This document shows, in pieces, positions 23,264 to 34,105 of a stretch of DNA of 64,000 bases. Positions within the stretch are counted from its first letter, which is position 1; each line of letters begins with the position of its first letter. The notes beneath the pieces are model-generated. The model made no database searches, had not been told where the DNA came from, and saw only the letters and a program-made list of their open reading frames with translations. Origin of the DNA: Capsicum annuum (taxonomy: Eukaryota > Streptophyta > Magnoliopsida > Solanales > Solanaceae); assembly GCF_002878395.1 (NCBI RefSeq), contig NC_061115.1, positions 150,347,368-150,411,367 of the forward strand. The letters run 5' to 3'. A program made the position numbers and the translations under genes.

Positions 23264-26062
23264 TGTAACACCCCGATTTTCTTAATAAGAATGCTACACA
23301 ATGCCTATGACCCCGAAGGACCACAAGATAACCCATGACTAATATCTATACCTGTACACTGGTAATATACATGAAGAATGCGAAAAATATGAACAATAGG
23401 CCATAAGGTTTAACTGAATAAAGAATTTGTCAAAACATAACATCCATGTGGGGTAACAAATACCCAAAACTACTGAATCTAAATCAAAACTGAATACGAA
23501 TCTAAAATATATCTGAAAGCCTCTAAGTACTATCTAAATAAGGGGATGAAGGAACTTGTCTCTAACTAACTCTATAAAATTTAAAGCTAACTGATATAAT
23601 AAATGAATCAAATCATATCATCCTCGAATAAAGAGGACTCACTGCAACTCTATATACTGGAATACTACTGCCACTGCGGATTGGGAACTCATACCTCTGG
23701 ACCTATGGTGTAACATGAAAAGAAAGCACCATAGCATAAATTTATTAGTACGTGGGGATGTACTGAGTATATGAGTGAGGTAGTCTAAATGCAAAAGGGT
23801 TTACATGTTTGAGCAATGCTAACTGACTGACTGATATGAACGTTATAGTGCAAAAATGCAGGCATAGTAACTAAGATCATGAATACGTGATAGCTAAATC
23901 TGTACGCTAATACATGGTTTACTGATAACTAATCATGACTGATACTATAGTTTTTATAACATGGGTAACTATATCTGATAATCCTAAATCTGATGGAACT
24001 ATTTGAGTTTCATACTGTAATTAAATTGATTATTTCTGACAACCCTGATATACTAAAATCAGAAGAACTATCTGAGTTCTTTTACTGAAACTGATGCTGA
24101 AATTATAGGAGGTAGTTGTTTAACTGACATGCCCCATATGTTCCATTATGGCTAAGCTGGGGTCCAATCTCTGCTCTGACTGGAAGGGTGTCAATACCGC
24201 GCCACTGGTAAGGACAACAAGTGAGCAACCCTTATATAATAGGTAACTCTAGTAAGAATGGTGGGAACCCTCATATAATAGGTTAAGCCACCTCATCTAC
24301 CCTCATATAATAGGCTACGATGTCTCAACCTAGGCTGGCTACATAGTTCTGGAATGCAAGAATGACTGCTAAGAATCACACCCTTATATAACAGGTGAGT
24401 TCCCATCCTTAGGTTCACTCGGTGCTAACTCCTACTCCCATCTGAAGAGACCAAACATAATTTAACTGACTGTACATGAACTGAACTTACTAAATTTCCC
24501 TTGACTGATGGAATACCAGTGATATCTGATAACTGACTGAGATCATAAGGTTTTCCTGAGTTACATAACTGATTAATTTCTATTGAATCATGGCTTGATT
24601 TCGAATATCGTGAAACATAACATGTCTCTAGGTACACAGCTATATTTTTGGGGTATGAATACCCCCAGGACTTGATAGAAGAAAACTGACACACACATGA
24701 CTGACTTGATCATAAGATTGGAGTTCCCAATTCGTAATATCACAACTTGGGGAATTTCATGAAGTACATAATTTTCATACATCTTGTACATAAGTATGAT
24801 TTGCAAGTAAGCATAGCATAATCTCATAAGACTAGTTAATGAACAATCCAATAACATTTATGAGGCACACTATCAACATGAAAGTCATTGGAACATAAGG
24901 GCATATCATGAATCCTTCACTTAGTCACAATTTAGCTATATTGCATGATTTTTAGTTCCTTAGGCATTTTATCGAACACCTTGCATGCACTATTTTAAGG
25001 CATAGGTATATTTATCAATTCGACCATCTTAATCCATCCAAAATTTATGGGTTTCAACTAACCTATTCACATGCTTCATGAAAACACATCAAGATACAAC
25101 CTTGAATCCAAAAAACAATCATCAACATGAATATAGTTATAACACCACAAGGAAATCACAATTTATAATTTAAAATATGATTCTTTAGCTCCATGGATAA
25201 AAGGGACCCATGTATGAACACTACTCATACCTTAGTGATTGAATCTTAAAGGAGATCTAATGTTATTGAAAGTTCTTGAAAATTCCTTAGGCTTGATTTT
25301 GAGGAGTTGATATTGAAAAAAAACCCTAATCTTGTGGTTAAGAGTGTATGAGAAAGCTTTCTGAGATGTTTAACTAAAGTGAATGGAAGATAATATGCTC
25401 CTCGAGGGTTATAAGTCGTGGGAAGTAAAGGAAAATACCATTACTAAAATGTTCCTTAATTTCTGGAAAAAATAGCTGACGACATTCGTGACAAGTCGTC
25501 AAGCTGGTGATAAGCCGTCACAAATTGTCGTCACAAAAGGGTAAAATCTTGATTTTCTAGTTAAGGTTGACAACATTGGTGATAGGCCATCATGGGCGTG
25601 ATGGCTTATCACAAAAATGTCATCATTAGGGGTGAAAATCTTCCCAGGGATGACGACATTGGTGATTGGCCGTCATGGGCGTGACAACTTATCACGAATG
25701 TCATAACTAAGTTTCCGAGCCTGACATGCCTGAGTAAAATGGGCCTAACTCCTTGCTTCAATATCATATTGAGGCAAAATTGATATCGTTGGAAATCTAA
25801 TTCAATTATCTATCTGTTGGTGGGTTACGAACTCAAAGATTCATAGTATAACAAGAGATATGATCATTTGAATCTGACTATACCAATATCCTTCACAAGA
25901 ATTCAATTGGTGAGGAAATGTTTTGATTCTTCTAATAGCTAGGACACTTTTGAGGCCTTAATATGCATTAACGTTGATCATAGAACTACCAAAGCACTAA
26001 AATTTATTACTCATAAGTTCAAAACATGATCTTAAAAATGTCTGAACTTTTGGGGTATTACA
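23264..26062 (-). repeat. 5' LTR of E4
   Basis: It runs TGTAACACC...GGGGTATTACA, 2799 bp, and aligns throughout with 15305-18112, with scattered substitutions and small indels. It keeps four CCTYATATAAYAGGT-type repeats at 24230-24395 and the three GACGACATTGGTGAT-type repeats at 25480-25715. Confidence 0.95.
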
Positions 26063-26067
26063 GATTT
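26063..26067. repeat. Target-site duplication GATTT, right copy (E4)
   Basis: Exact match to 15300-15304. Confidence 0.9.
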
Positions 26068-26873
26068 TTGCAGGATTGGCACATAGTTTTGGTTTTAACC
26101 ATACTTGACCACAGTTATCAATGTTTGTCAGAATTTTGAATGTATTCAAGTAAGAATAAGTGTGATTAAGTTTGTATTTGTATGGTTTCACCCACAATCG
26201 GTGTGATATTTAATAGTGGATCATTTGACATTGAGATATTCTGCTTGGGATTCATGATTATTGGTTTTGAAGGTCATCTAGAAAAATTTAACTAAGGATC
26301 ACAAGCTTTGATCATCTCTATTTACGTGTCCAGCTAGCACCTCATTGGATTATACTTATGCTTGCCATCATGGTTTTTCAGTGGATCAACTTCAATCTTT
26401 TAATGTTTGTATGATTTGATTTTAATGTTATGAATCACCGGATAATCTATGCAGATGTTAGTGGATAGTAGGTTTGAAATCACATAGGGATGTTGGATTT
26501 GGAAATTTAGAGTTGGTTTCATGGTTCATGCCTTGAATTTTCTTTAGCTTGGTAGAGTTTCCACTTAGTTGTGCATATACTAAAGTGATTTTAGTTTTTT
26601 ATGTATTGGGCTTGCATGCATCAGTCGTTCTCAGTTGATTTGGAGGGTAGTTGGTTTTTGAGGTTGAGTGTGTAACTATTTAAGAGTTGAAGTAAGGATG
26701 TTGGTGATAAAGGGATACCTTAAGTGAAATCCCTTAAGCACATTTGTTTGACTAAGAGGTAATCTGGGGAGTCTTTCTTAGAGTATGAAGGACTAGAACA
26801 TCGTCTTTTCAAGCTTTTGGGATCTTCATATCGATTGAATTTTGTGGATGAATGTCCTTATCGTAGAGGATAT
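26068..26873 (+). pseudogene. Remaining internal end of E3
   Basis: This continues E3 after removal of E4. I cannot read RT, RNase H or integrase here, so most of E3 pol is deleted or beyond recognition. The last part (about 26700-26790) may be a chromodomain remnant with a Trp and a charged tail, but this is weak. The final 20 bases, GTCCTTATCGTAGAGGATAT, match position for position much of the polypurine-tract side of E6 (41478-41497, minus strand). They therefore mark the junction to the 3' LTR. Confidence 0.5.
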
Positions 26874-27622
26874 TGTAATAACCCTCCAAGGTCATTTTCT
26901 CAAATTTCACATATGTCTGATATTTTGAGCCTTCCAGTGGCGGCTACAGGTCATTTAATACCTTTTTGAAATGTTGTTTTGATTATTTAAAAGTTCATTA
27001 AATTTGGAACTCATTTTCCCATTTTGGAGCTTTTGCTGTTAAAGAATTGATCTTGAACAAAACTCCTAGTAAATAGTCTTGGATGAGATTTCTAAGAAAG
27101 CCACTAGCTTCTAAACATTGAGTTTAGTCTAGGGGGACCTTAGCTCGGATCCCGAGGCTTCCAAACACATCTTGAGCTATTACGTAGATTTGATGAAAAA
27201 CAAAAAGAGATATAGGGACCATATTTAATAAAAACAATCTCAGGTGGAAGTTTTGATGGTTTCATTGAGTCTGAAATGTCAAATTTGGTATGCCGCATAG
27301 TTCATTTGTGCACATCGGGTTTTGAATGAATTTCGAAAACCCGATTGGAGTGCATCTGGACTTAGCAAAAATCTGGTGTTTGATAACTGGTGTGACCACT
27401 TAATTAGTTTAGGAGCTGTATTAGCGACCTGAGCCATTTTAGTGGCCTTGGCTACTCGGTGAGGTATGCTTTAGCGGTTAAGTTCTACTTAAGCGGTCAA
27501 GGTCTTCCTTAGTAGATGTTGCTTTAAAAGATAAGATGCTAGTTTAGTGATCCATGTATTTCCCCACCCTCTTTTTAAGTACTCAGTAGCCGCTTAAGCA
27601 GCAACCGCTGGTGTTATATCAC
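26874..27622 (+). repeat. 3' LTR of E3, first part (family B)
   Basis: It starts TGTAATAACCCTCCAAGGTC right after the polypurine-like tract. It is related to the LTR starts at 41477 (minus strand) and 42774 (plus strand); for example GGTATGCCGCATAGTTCATT near 27281 matches GTATGGTTACATAGTTCATT near 43171. It is split at 27622 by E5 and resumes at 36264. Confidence 0.75.
27618..27622. repeat. Target-site duplication ATCAC, left copy (E5)
   Basis: ATCAC precedes the E5 LTR and recurs exactly at 36259-36263. Confidence 0.9.
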
Positions 27623-29113
27623 TAAGACAACTCGTACCAAGGCCTAATTATGATGGGTATCTTAATTCCAATAAGGACCGGAGACCACCCCCAACACCCA
27701 AACCATGGACCACCTTACACCCATGTTAGATGAATTCCGAACATATAAAAAGATTAAAAAAAAATTGAAATTAAAGATATTATGATATGCGTAAAACTAA
27801 ACCAACCAATAGCCAAACCATCCCAAGTCCACAGTAGTCCGACAAAGACTACTAAACCGAATATCAATAAAGAATCAAAACATGACCCCGAATATAGCCA
27901 AAAATAGTATCCAATAGTCTATAACTCAAAAGAAAAACATAATCATGAAATGAAGCCTTCCAAAGCATTGAAGCTCACCATTTCAAGTTGACTCTCGATC
28001 GATCCACAATCACTGAGTAGGTGAAGTAGAAGTATGTCCAAATCCTAAATTGTGTGAGGATACAACATTTGGATATGGTTAGAGGGGTTAACGGTAGCAT
28101 GTAACTCAGGGGTAAGATAAAATAATGTCGTTAAATCAAACCAAGTCATTCAATTCACAAAACCATATGCAAATACATACATACAGACATACATACATAC
28201 ATATACATATAAATATATATATATATACATACATATATATATATATATTTCATACCAGAATAGAGAACAAGGTTTAGGTTGAAATTTTAAACCTTAACCT
28301 GGATAGTGTAGCTAAAGCATGATTAATGATATATAAACCATAGAAAAGCATTGTTCAACAACAAGCATTCAAAACCCCCAACCTTTGATCCAAATCCAAC
28401 ATAAACATCTCATGAATAATACATTAAAATAGATGATTTTACAAAATTAACAATGAGCGAAGAGTAACATGCATGAAATAGTAAGATATGCGGAGAAAAA
28501 TCACCCTTGAAAGCCGTAATTGACCAACCTCTTGAAAACCCTAAGTGTTCTTGACCTTAAAGAATTTGAGAGTGTTGAGAATTTACTTTGATTTGTTTTT
28601 TAGGGCTAATGATAACCTTAAGTGGTTGTAAGACGTGGGTTTCAAGTTGGGTGAGAGGAGAAATGTCTAGAATGCGCTTAACTTAAAAGCTTAATAAAGG
28701 TCGTCTTTTACTACAAGTCAACCCTTGACTAATGGTCACTCCTTACGAGTTGTCACCACGAGTCATAACCAAGGCACCCTACACCGTTATCCTTTCAACT
28801 CAATGGAACCCTAAAACTTGTAAGGTCCATTCGTAGTCGACACAAAACCCAAATTGGGTACACTGGTCACACTACGATTACACCTAATAATTCGTAACAT
28901 ATCCTTATGGCTCATAGTGAGCCACTCGTACTCAGAGAAAAATCAAGCCACAAATTTATAGATTTAGTTATAACACGTCCCAAACTTACTGATGTAGTTA
29001 TGACTCGTGTCAATGACTTATCAGGATACCTACGACTCATAGGGTGGGTCATTACCGAGGCAGTGAGCTCGAAGCTCAAGAAATTTCTAAGGGCCCGAAT
29101 CCGGGGTGTTTCA
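27623..29113 (-). repeat. 3' LTR of E5, internally deleted
   Basis: It runs TAAGACAACTCG...GGGGTGTTTCA, 1491 bp. It aligns with 34106-36258 up to about 28310 (AAACCTTAACCTGG), then jumps to the segment corresponding to about 35455 (AAAGCATGATT). Roughly 0.7 kb of the partner LTR is therefore missing. An AT-rich microsatellite lies at 28170-28250. Confidence 0.9.
28170..28250. repeat. CATA / TA microsatellite
   Basis: A CATA-type run, then several TA runs, within the E5 3' LTR. A much shorter version sits at the same place in the other LTR (34634-34656), so the tract has expanded or contracted since insertion. Confidence 0.9.
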
Positions 29114-29129
29114 AATCTCCCCCACTTGG
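29114..29129 (-). other. Polypurine tract of E5
   Basis: The minus strand reads CCAAGTGGGGGAGATT immediately before the LTR start TGAAACACCCC. Confidence 0.85.
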
Positions 29130-29269
29130 ATCATTCATCCTCTAATGTTGAGACAAGGCATTTATTAGCATGAATTGACTCCACATAACACTATTCTTAC
29201 CTTTAAAAAAGACGAAAAATATTCTAAGGAAATCACCTTTTCCTTTAACAAAGTCAGCAAAAAAAGATG

Positions 29270-29640
29270 TTAAGGAATACACATACCTTTAGCACGATTA
29301 TCTGGAGTGGAAAACAGGAACAGATACTTGGACTTCATTACCTCTTCAGCTTCCCAAGTATCCTTTTCAACCTTTTGGTTCCTCCATAGAACCTTTACCG
29401 AAGCTACGTCCTTCGTCCGTAACAAATGAACTTGACGATCCAAAATTTCAACTGGGACTTCCTCATAAGATAAGGAATCTAAAATGCCTACCTCCTCCAA
29501 AGGAACAACCATCAAAATATTACCCATGCACTTTCTCGACATCGAAACGTGAAATACCAGATGAATAGAGCTCATACTAGAGGGAAACTCCAATTCGTAC
29601 GCAACATTTCCACCCCTCTTCAATACCAAGTATGGACCAA
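29270..29640 (-). pseudogene. Integrase C-terminus and chromodomain (E5)
   Basis: An open frame 29629-29270 reads GGNVAYELEFPSSMSSIHLV, HVSMSRKCMG, SLSYEEVPVEILDRQVHLLR, then KVLWRNQKVEKDTWEAEEVM, ending after AKGMCIP. The chromodomain landmarks (KVLWRN, TWE) are all present and the frame is open to its own stop. The upstream integrase is broken, so no intact protein can be made from this copy. Confidence 0.9.
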
Positions 29641-30618
29641 CATATCGGGACTAAGCTTACCCTTTATACCAAACCACATCACTCCCTTCATGTTGGATAC
29701 TTTTAAGGACACTAATCTGCAACTCCCTTAGCCTGACATCAGCGTAGGACTTTTAGCGTATTTGGGCTGCTTGAAGACTATCCAGAATAACCTTCACCTT
29801 TTCTATGGCATGGTGAACCAAATCAGGGCCAAACATATCAGCCTCACCAATTTTAAACCATCAAATGGGAGATCTACATTTCTTACCATACGAAGCCTTG
29901 AAAAAATCCATACCAATACTATAGTGGTACCTATTATTATACACAAACTCTATAAGAGGCAAATGATTAACCCAAATACCACCTTAGTCAATCACATAAG
30001 TTCTAAGCATGTCTTCCAGTGTTTGTTTCTTTCTGCTTTCCCATCTGACTGCGGGTGGAAAGCAGTACTAAGTACCACGATCTGACATGATAGAAACAAG
30101 AGCTCCATGCAACTTCACAATCTCTTGGAGGAACAACTTTGCATAATCATCTGCTAAATAATTAGTCCACACAGTCAACACGTGAGTAAACTGTCATCCT
30201 ATTTATGATGACTCAAATCGAATCAAACTGATTCCATGATCGAAGAAGGCCGGTACCAAAGTCCAAATTAATCACTTCCCACGTCCCCATAGGAACCTCA
30301 CTTTCTTGATACAACCCTCTAGGCCATAAGTGCTCGACCTTCACTTGTTGACACACTATACATTTAGCCACAAAACTGGCCACATCTCCCTTCATATTGT
30401 TCTACTAATAAATCTCTTTAAGATTATGATACATCTTTGTTGAACCAGGATGAATGGCATAACGCAACTCATGAGCCTCAGTCAAGATCCTCTCTCGCAA
30501 CCTATCTACATCAAGAATTCATAATCTAACTTGATACCTCAAGATACGATCAACATGAATCTCAAAAGATGTAAGCTTTTGCTGAACCAGATCTGCCTTA
30601 ATCTTCATTATGACAGGA
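29641..30618 (-). pseudogene. Integrase remnant (E5)
   Basis: The minus strand 30470-30213 gives the zinc-binding N-terminus and MKGDVASFVAKCIVCQQVKV, then WEVINLDFGTGLLRSWNQFD, with the first catalytic aspartate in NLDF. Downstream (30090-29650) the core is spread over several frames; [19 protein letters not shown] and SPIWWFKI-like pieces can be recognised only in part. Stops and small indels are frequent. Confidence 0.8.
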
Positions 30619-31425
30619 TCAAATACTTCTTCTTTTTTTAGTACCAAGAGACAATTGTGCCACCTTTTGTACAAATACGCCCCCATCTTCAGAGTCCAAG
30701 AGAAGAACTACAAGATTATCCAAATAGTGAATATCTTTGACCAATTCCCAATTATCCTCATCTATATGAGTTAGACTCCCCATGGATAACCTGCTAAGAG
30801 CATCAAGAATCACATTAGCTTTACATAGGTGGTAATAGAGACTCATGCCATAGTCCTTTAGCAACTCAAGCCACCTTATCTACTTGAGATTCAACTCCTT
30901 TTGGGTGAACACATATTGTAGGCTATTATGATCTAAAAAGATATCTACATGGACTCCATACAAATAGTGATGCCAAATCTTCAATACGAACACCACAACC
31001 AAAAATTCTGAATCATGAGTCAAATAATTCCTCTCATGAACATTCAACTGCATAGAATTATTGGCCACCAACCTACTATGTTACATCAACACACAACCAA
31101 GTCTCACATAGGACATATCGCAATAAACTATGAATCCATCATTACCCTTGTGCGGGGTCAAAACTAGAGTTAAAGTCAACTTATCTTTTAACTTGTCAAA
31201 GCTACCCTCACAAGTATCAGACCACAAGAACTTCACCCTTTTCTGGGCCAACTTATTCATTCTGCTATGCCCTGGGCCTTTTGCTCTTCTAACGTAAAAA
31301 GTGGTCAGCCATTCGTCAAGGCCCAGGAATATTCTAGACAGCTCAGCGGCGGGATTTGATACTCGTGGGGTAGCTAAAGTTGAGAAACTCTCCACAAACC
31401 TCCTATAGTAATCGGCTAAACCCAA
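30619..31425 (-). pseudogene. RNase H remnant with a 105-bp in-frame insertion (E5)
   Basis: Open pieces: 31425-31081 (GLADYYRRFVESFSTLATP ... MNKLAQKRVKFLWSDTCEGS ... GFIVYCDMSYVRLGCVLM), 31071-30880 ([20 protein letters not shown], then [18 protein letters not shown]) and 30864-30619 (YHLCKANVILDALSRLS). Between LATP and MNKL, where the relatives at 20569 and about 720 have no extra residues, 35 codons are inserted (31365-31261). They are GC-richer than their surroundings and keep the frame open. The remaining landmarks of the domain are in order. Confidence 0.88.
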
Positions 31426-32130
31426 GAAGCACCGAATATCGATTAGTTATGGGCGTAGGCCATTTCTTAACCACTTCACTTTCTACGGATACACCATGAT
31501 CCCTTCACTAAAATTGACATGACCCAAAAAATTAATAGCTTTAAACCAAAACTCATAGTTCAAAACTTAAAATACAAATACTGATCGTTCAAGGCTTGCA
31601 AAATAATGTGGAGATAGTCGGCTGATCCGCCTTACTCCTAAAGTACAATAGAATATCCTCAATGAAAACTATGATGAAAAAAATCAAAGAATTGAGAAAC
31701 ACCTAATTCATGAGATCCATAAATGCCACCAGGGCATTTGTCAGACCAATAGACATGACTAGGAACTCAGAGTGACTATACTGAGTTATGAAGTAAGTCT
31801 TAGGGATATCCACCTCCCTAATCTTTAGCTGATGATAACCCGATCAAAGATCAATCTTAGATAAACATCTAGAACCCTGAAGATGATTAAACAAATCATA
31901 AATTTGAGGAAGACGTAACCTTATTCAACTAACGATAATCGATTAACATTCGAAGGGAACTATCCTTCTTACGTAAGAATAAAATAGGAGCACTCTACGA
32001 AGACACACTAGCATGGATAAAATCCTTGTCAAGAAGGTCTTTTAATTGCTTCTTTAGTATCTCTATCAGATGGGATACAAGGAAGATTATTAGAAAAAAT
32101 CTCAGGGAATTCATTCACCACGATAATAGA
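31426..32130 (-). pseudogene. Reverse transcriptase remnant (E5)
   Basis: The minus-strand reading is broken. It still shows the region around the catalytic box near 31650-31680 (FIVFIEDILLYFRSKADQP-like) and the finger/palm region at 31990-31740 (SLRMLIDYR-like, then [15 protein letters not shown]). It lies between protease and RNase H. Stops and short indels occur throughout. Confidence 0.8.
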
Positions 32131-32560
32131 TTATAAGGAAAGACCATCTAAATTAAAACTTTTAACCCGGACTAAGTGATACAGACATCCCTGGAAAATC
32201 AAACTCTGGGCTCTAAGATACGATATGAGTCTTCCCTTAAGTACTAGAGAACCCCTTTTCAAATCAATGACCTTCTCATTAGAGAATATACAAATGACCT
32301 TACGAGATTGACAATCTGAGGCATAGCACGAGTACAACCAGTCTATCCCCAATATGAAATCAAAGTCAACCATGTCTAACTATATCATATCTACCAGAAT
32401 TTCTCTGCCATTAATATTTACCACACAAGCCTTATAGACTTTTCTAGCAATCACAAAGTCACTTACCAAGGTAGAAACATAAAAGGGATTTGTTATACAC
32501 TCGGGACTGAAACTAAAATGTACAACCATAAATGGGTCACATAAGAAAGTTTGGACTCTA
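32131..32560 (-). pseudogene. Aspartic protease remnant (E5)
   Basis: An open frame 32373-32131 begins MVDFDFILGIDWLYSCYASD, the conserved block at the protease C-terminus, and runs into VLKGRLISYLRAQ and then the RT linker. The active-site region (about 32560-32530) reads FDLESKLSYVTHLWL; the catalytic triplet D-[SP]-G-A has decayed to D-L-E-S, so the enzyme would be inactive even without stops. Confidence 0.8.
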
Positions 32561-33950
32561 GATCAAACAAGCAATACACATCACGAGAAAAGAATAGTAA
32601 CATACTAGTGCTAACATTAGAAGATGGCTCAAAATCCTGACGGAAAGCAAGACCATACAAGAAATTTTGGCTAGTACCGGTAAAAAAAGCAGAAGTCGCA
32701 CCCTTTGGTGCAAGATCTGATGTAGTGGCAACAAGAGTCTTATTTGCTAGAGAAGCAACCTTAGAAGGACAATCCCTCTTCAAATGACCAATTTGACAAT
32801 ATTTAAAACCTATTTATCCTCTCATTACAAAACCCATAGTCAGCCTGAAATAATAGAGCTGACTGAGCCCTACTAGGCTGAAATTGGGCACCCTGTTCCC
32901 TAAACCCACTATTATGTTAAAAATGATGATCACCCAATGGCTTTGAATAAGAAGCACTAGTCATAGAGTAAGAATCAAAACTCCCCTACTTCTTCTTAGA
33001 CTATTTTCTGCTATCTCTACTACTCTGATACTGACCTTTACCCTAATAAAAAATCTAAATTTCTTATTCTGCCTTTCCCCTATTTTTACCTGCTTCTTCT
33101 TCTCTTCCTCAAACTGCTGCATATAGACAACCAATCTGGAGATGCCTACATCTTAGTTCAACAAGACAACCTTACACTCTAGAATAAAATCATAGGACAA
33201 CCCAAAAGCAAATGTCCTTATTCTATCTCTAATGCTAGACACCAACTCGGGATCATACCAGGACAACTGATAGAATTTCAAGGCATACTCCCTAACCGTC
33301 ATCCTTTCTTGCTTCAGATTAATAATCTCTTCTTATTTAGCCTCTATCAACTTTTGAAGAAAGAATCTATCCAGAAAAGTACTAGAGAATTATCCCAAAA
33401 TATAGATTCAACATTATCTCCCCTATACTATTCCCATTCCTCATATCATTGGGTCGCTACATTCTTCAGTTGATAGGCAGAGAATTCTATACCCTCTACA
33501 TTAGAAGTATGCATCAAACGAAAGATCTTTTCTATCTCATCAATAATGTTTTTAGGATCTTTCTCAACTTTAGAACCAGTGAACACAAAAGGACTCAATC
33601 TCATGAACTGGCTAACCCTTGTGGCCTCAGATAAAGAGTGTCAGAAGCTACATCCTCAGAATGAGAAGCTACTAACTGATCCAACATATGAATAGACTGA
33701 TGAAATTTCATAATTAACACATTAGCATGAGGAGATCGGGGAGGAATAGAGTGAACTAGTGGAACTCCAAAAAGGTAACCAAGAACTAGACCCCAGAGAC
33801 CAGGTCTATACCCCATAAGTAGGGTGTGTCCCATCAGCATAGTCCTCAAGTAGGACAGAGGATTTTCAATGAGCTTCAGATTATTTTGAAGACTTGATCT
33901 AAAAAGCAAACATATGAGAATTAGAGAGACTCAAGACCTTAGACTATATA
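32493..33950 (-). pseudogene. Gag remnant (E5)
   Basis: The N-terminal part (33909-33601) includes MKFHQSIHMLDQLVASHSED, typical of chromovirus gag. The middle (33600-33100) is broken but keeps a Trp/Tyr-rich capsid region. The nucleocapsid end near 32800-32750 shows HLKRDCPSK after a degraded CxxC. The frame 32783-32493 continues from the last Cys into protease. Multiple stops. Confidence 0.8.
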
Positions 33951-34090
33951 GCTTGAAACAAAAAAATAAGAAAGGGAAACATTCCTAAATACCTCAAAGC
34001 CTTTCCTTTATAAGTGATGCACGCTACACACCCAAAAAAGAGACTCTATTTGACACGGATTTATGGATACCCAATTGATGATGAATCTAG

Positions 34091-34102
34091 GTTTTGATAC
34101 CA
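34091..34102 (-). other. Primer-binding site of E5 (initiator Met tRNA type)
   Basis: The minus strand reads TGGTATCAAAAC, matching the first eight bases of the plant initiator Met tRNA site. It sits three bases inside the 5' LTR. Confidence 0.85.
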
Positions 34103-34105
34103 CCT

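Larger units (their letters stand above)
15305..26062 (-). mobile_element. Structurally complete Ty3/gypsy chromovirus (E4)
   Basis: A minus-strand element of 10758 bp. It has a 5' LTR at 23264-26062, an initiator Met tRNA primer site at 23248-23259, then gag, protease, RT, RNase H, integrase and chromodomain in order, a polypurine tract at 18113-18128, and a 3' LTR at 15305-18112. Exact GATTT duplications flank it. It sits inside the internal region of E3, so it is younger. All coding domains carry stops or frameshifts, so it is not autonomous now, but the architecture is complete. Order, primer site and chromodomain fit the Tekay/Del chromoviruses. Confidence 0.95.

Noticed and set aside
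28170..28250. CATA/TA repeat as a possible CRISPR-like array or origin
   Set aside because: Simple microsatellite without spacers, inside an LTR of a plant retroelement.
30000..31425. Possible endogenous pararetrovirus (Caulimoviridae) copy
   Set aside because: RT, RNase H, integrase and chromodomain are present together with LTRs, a Met tRNA primer site and target duplications; integrase and LTRs point to Ty3/gypsy. No movement-protein motif was seen anywhere.
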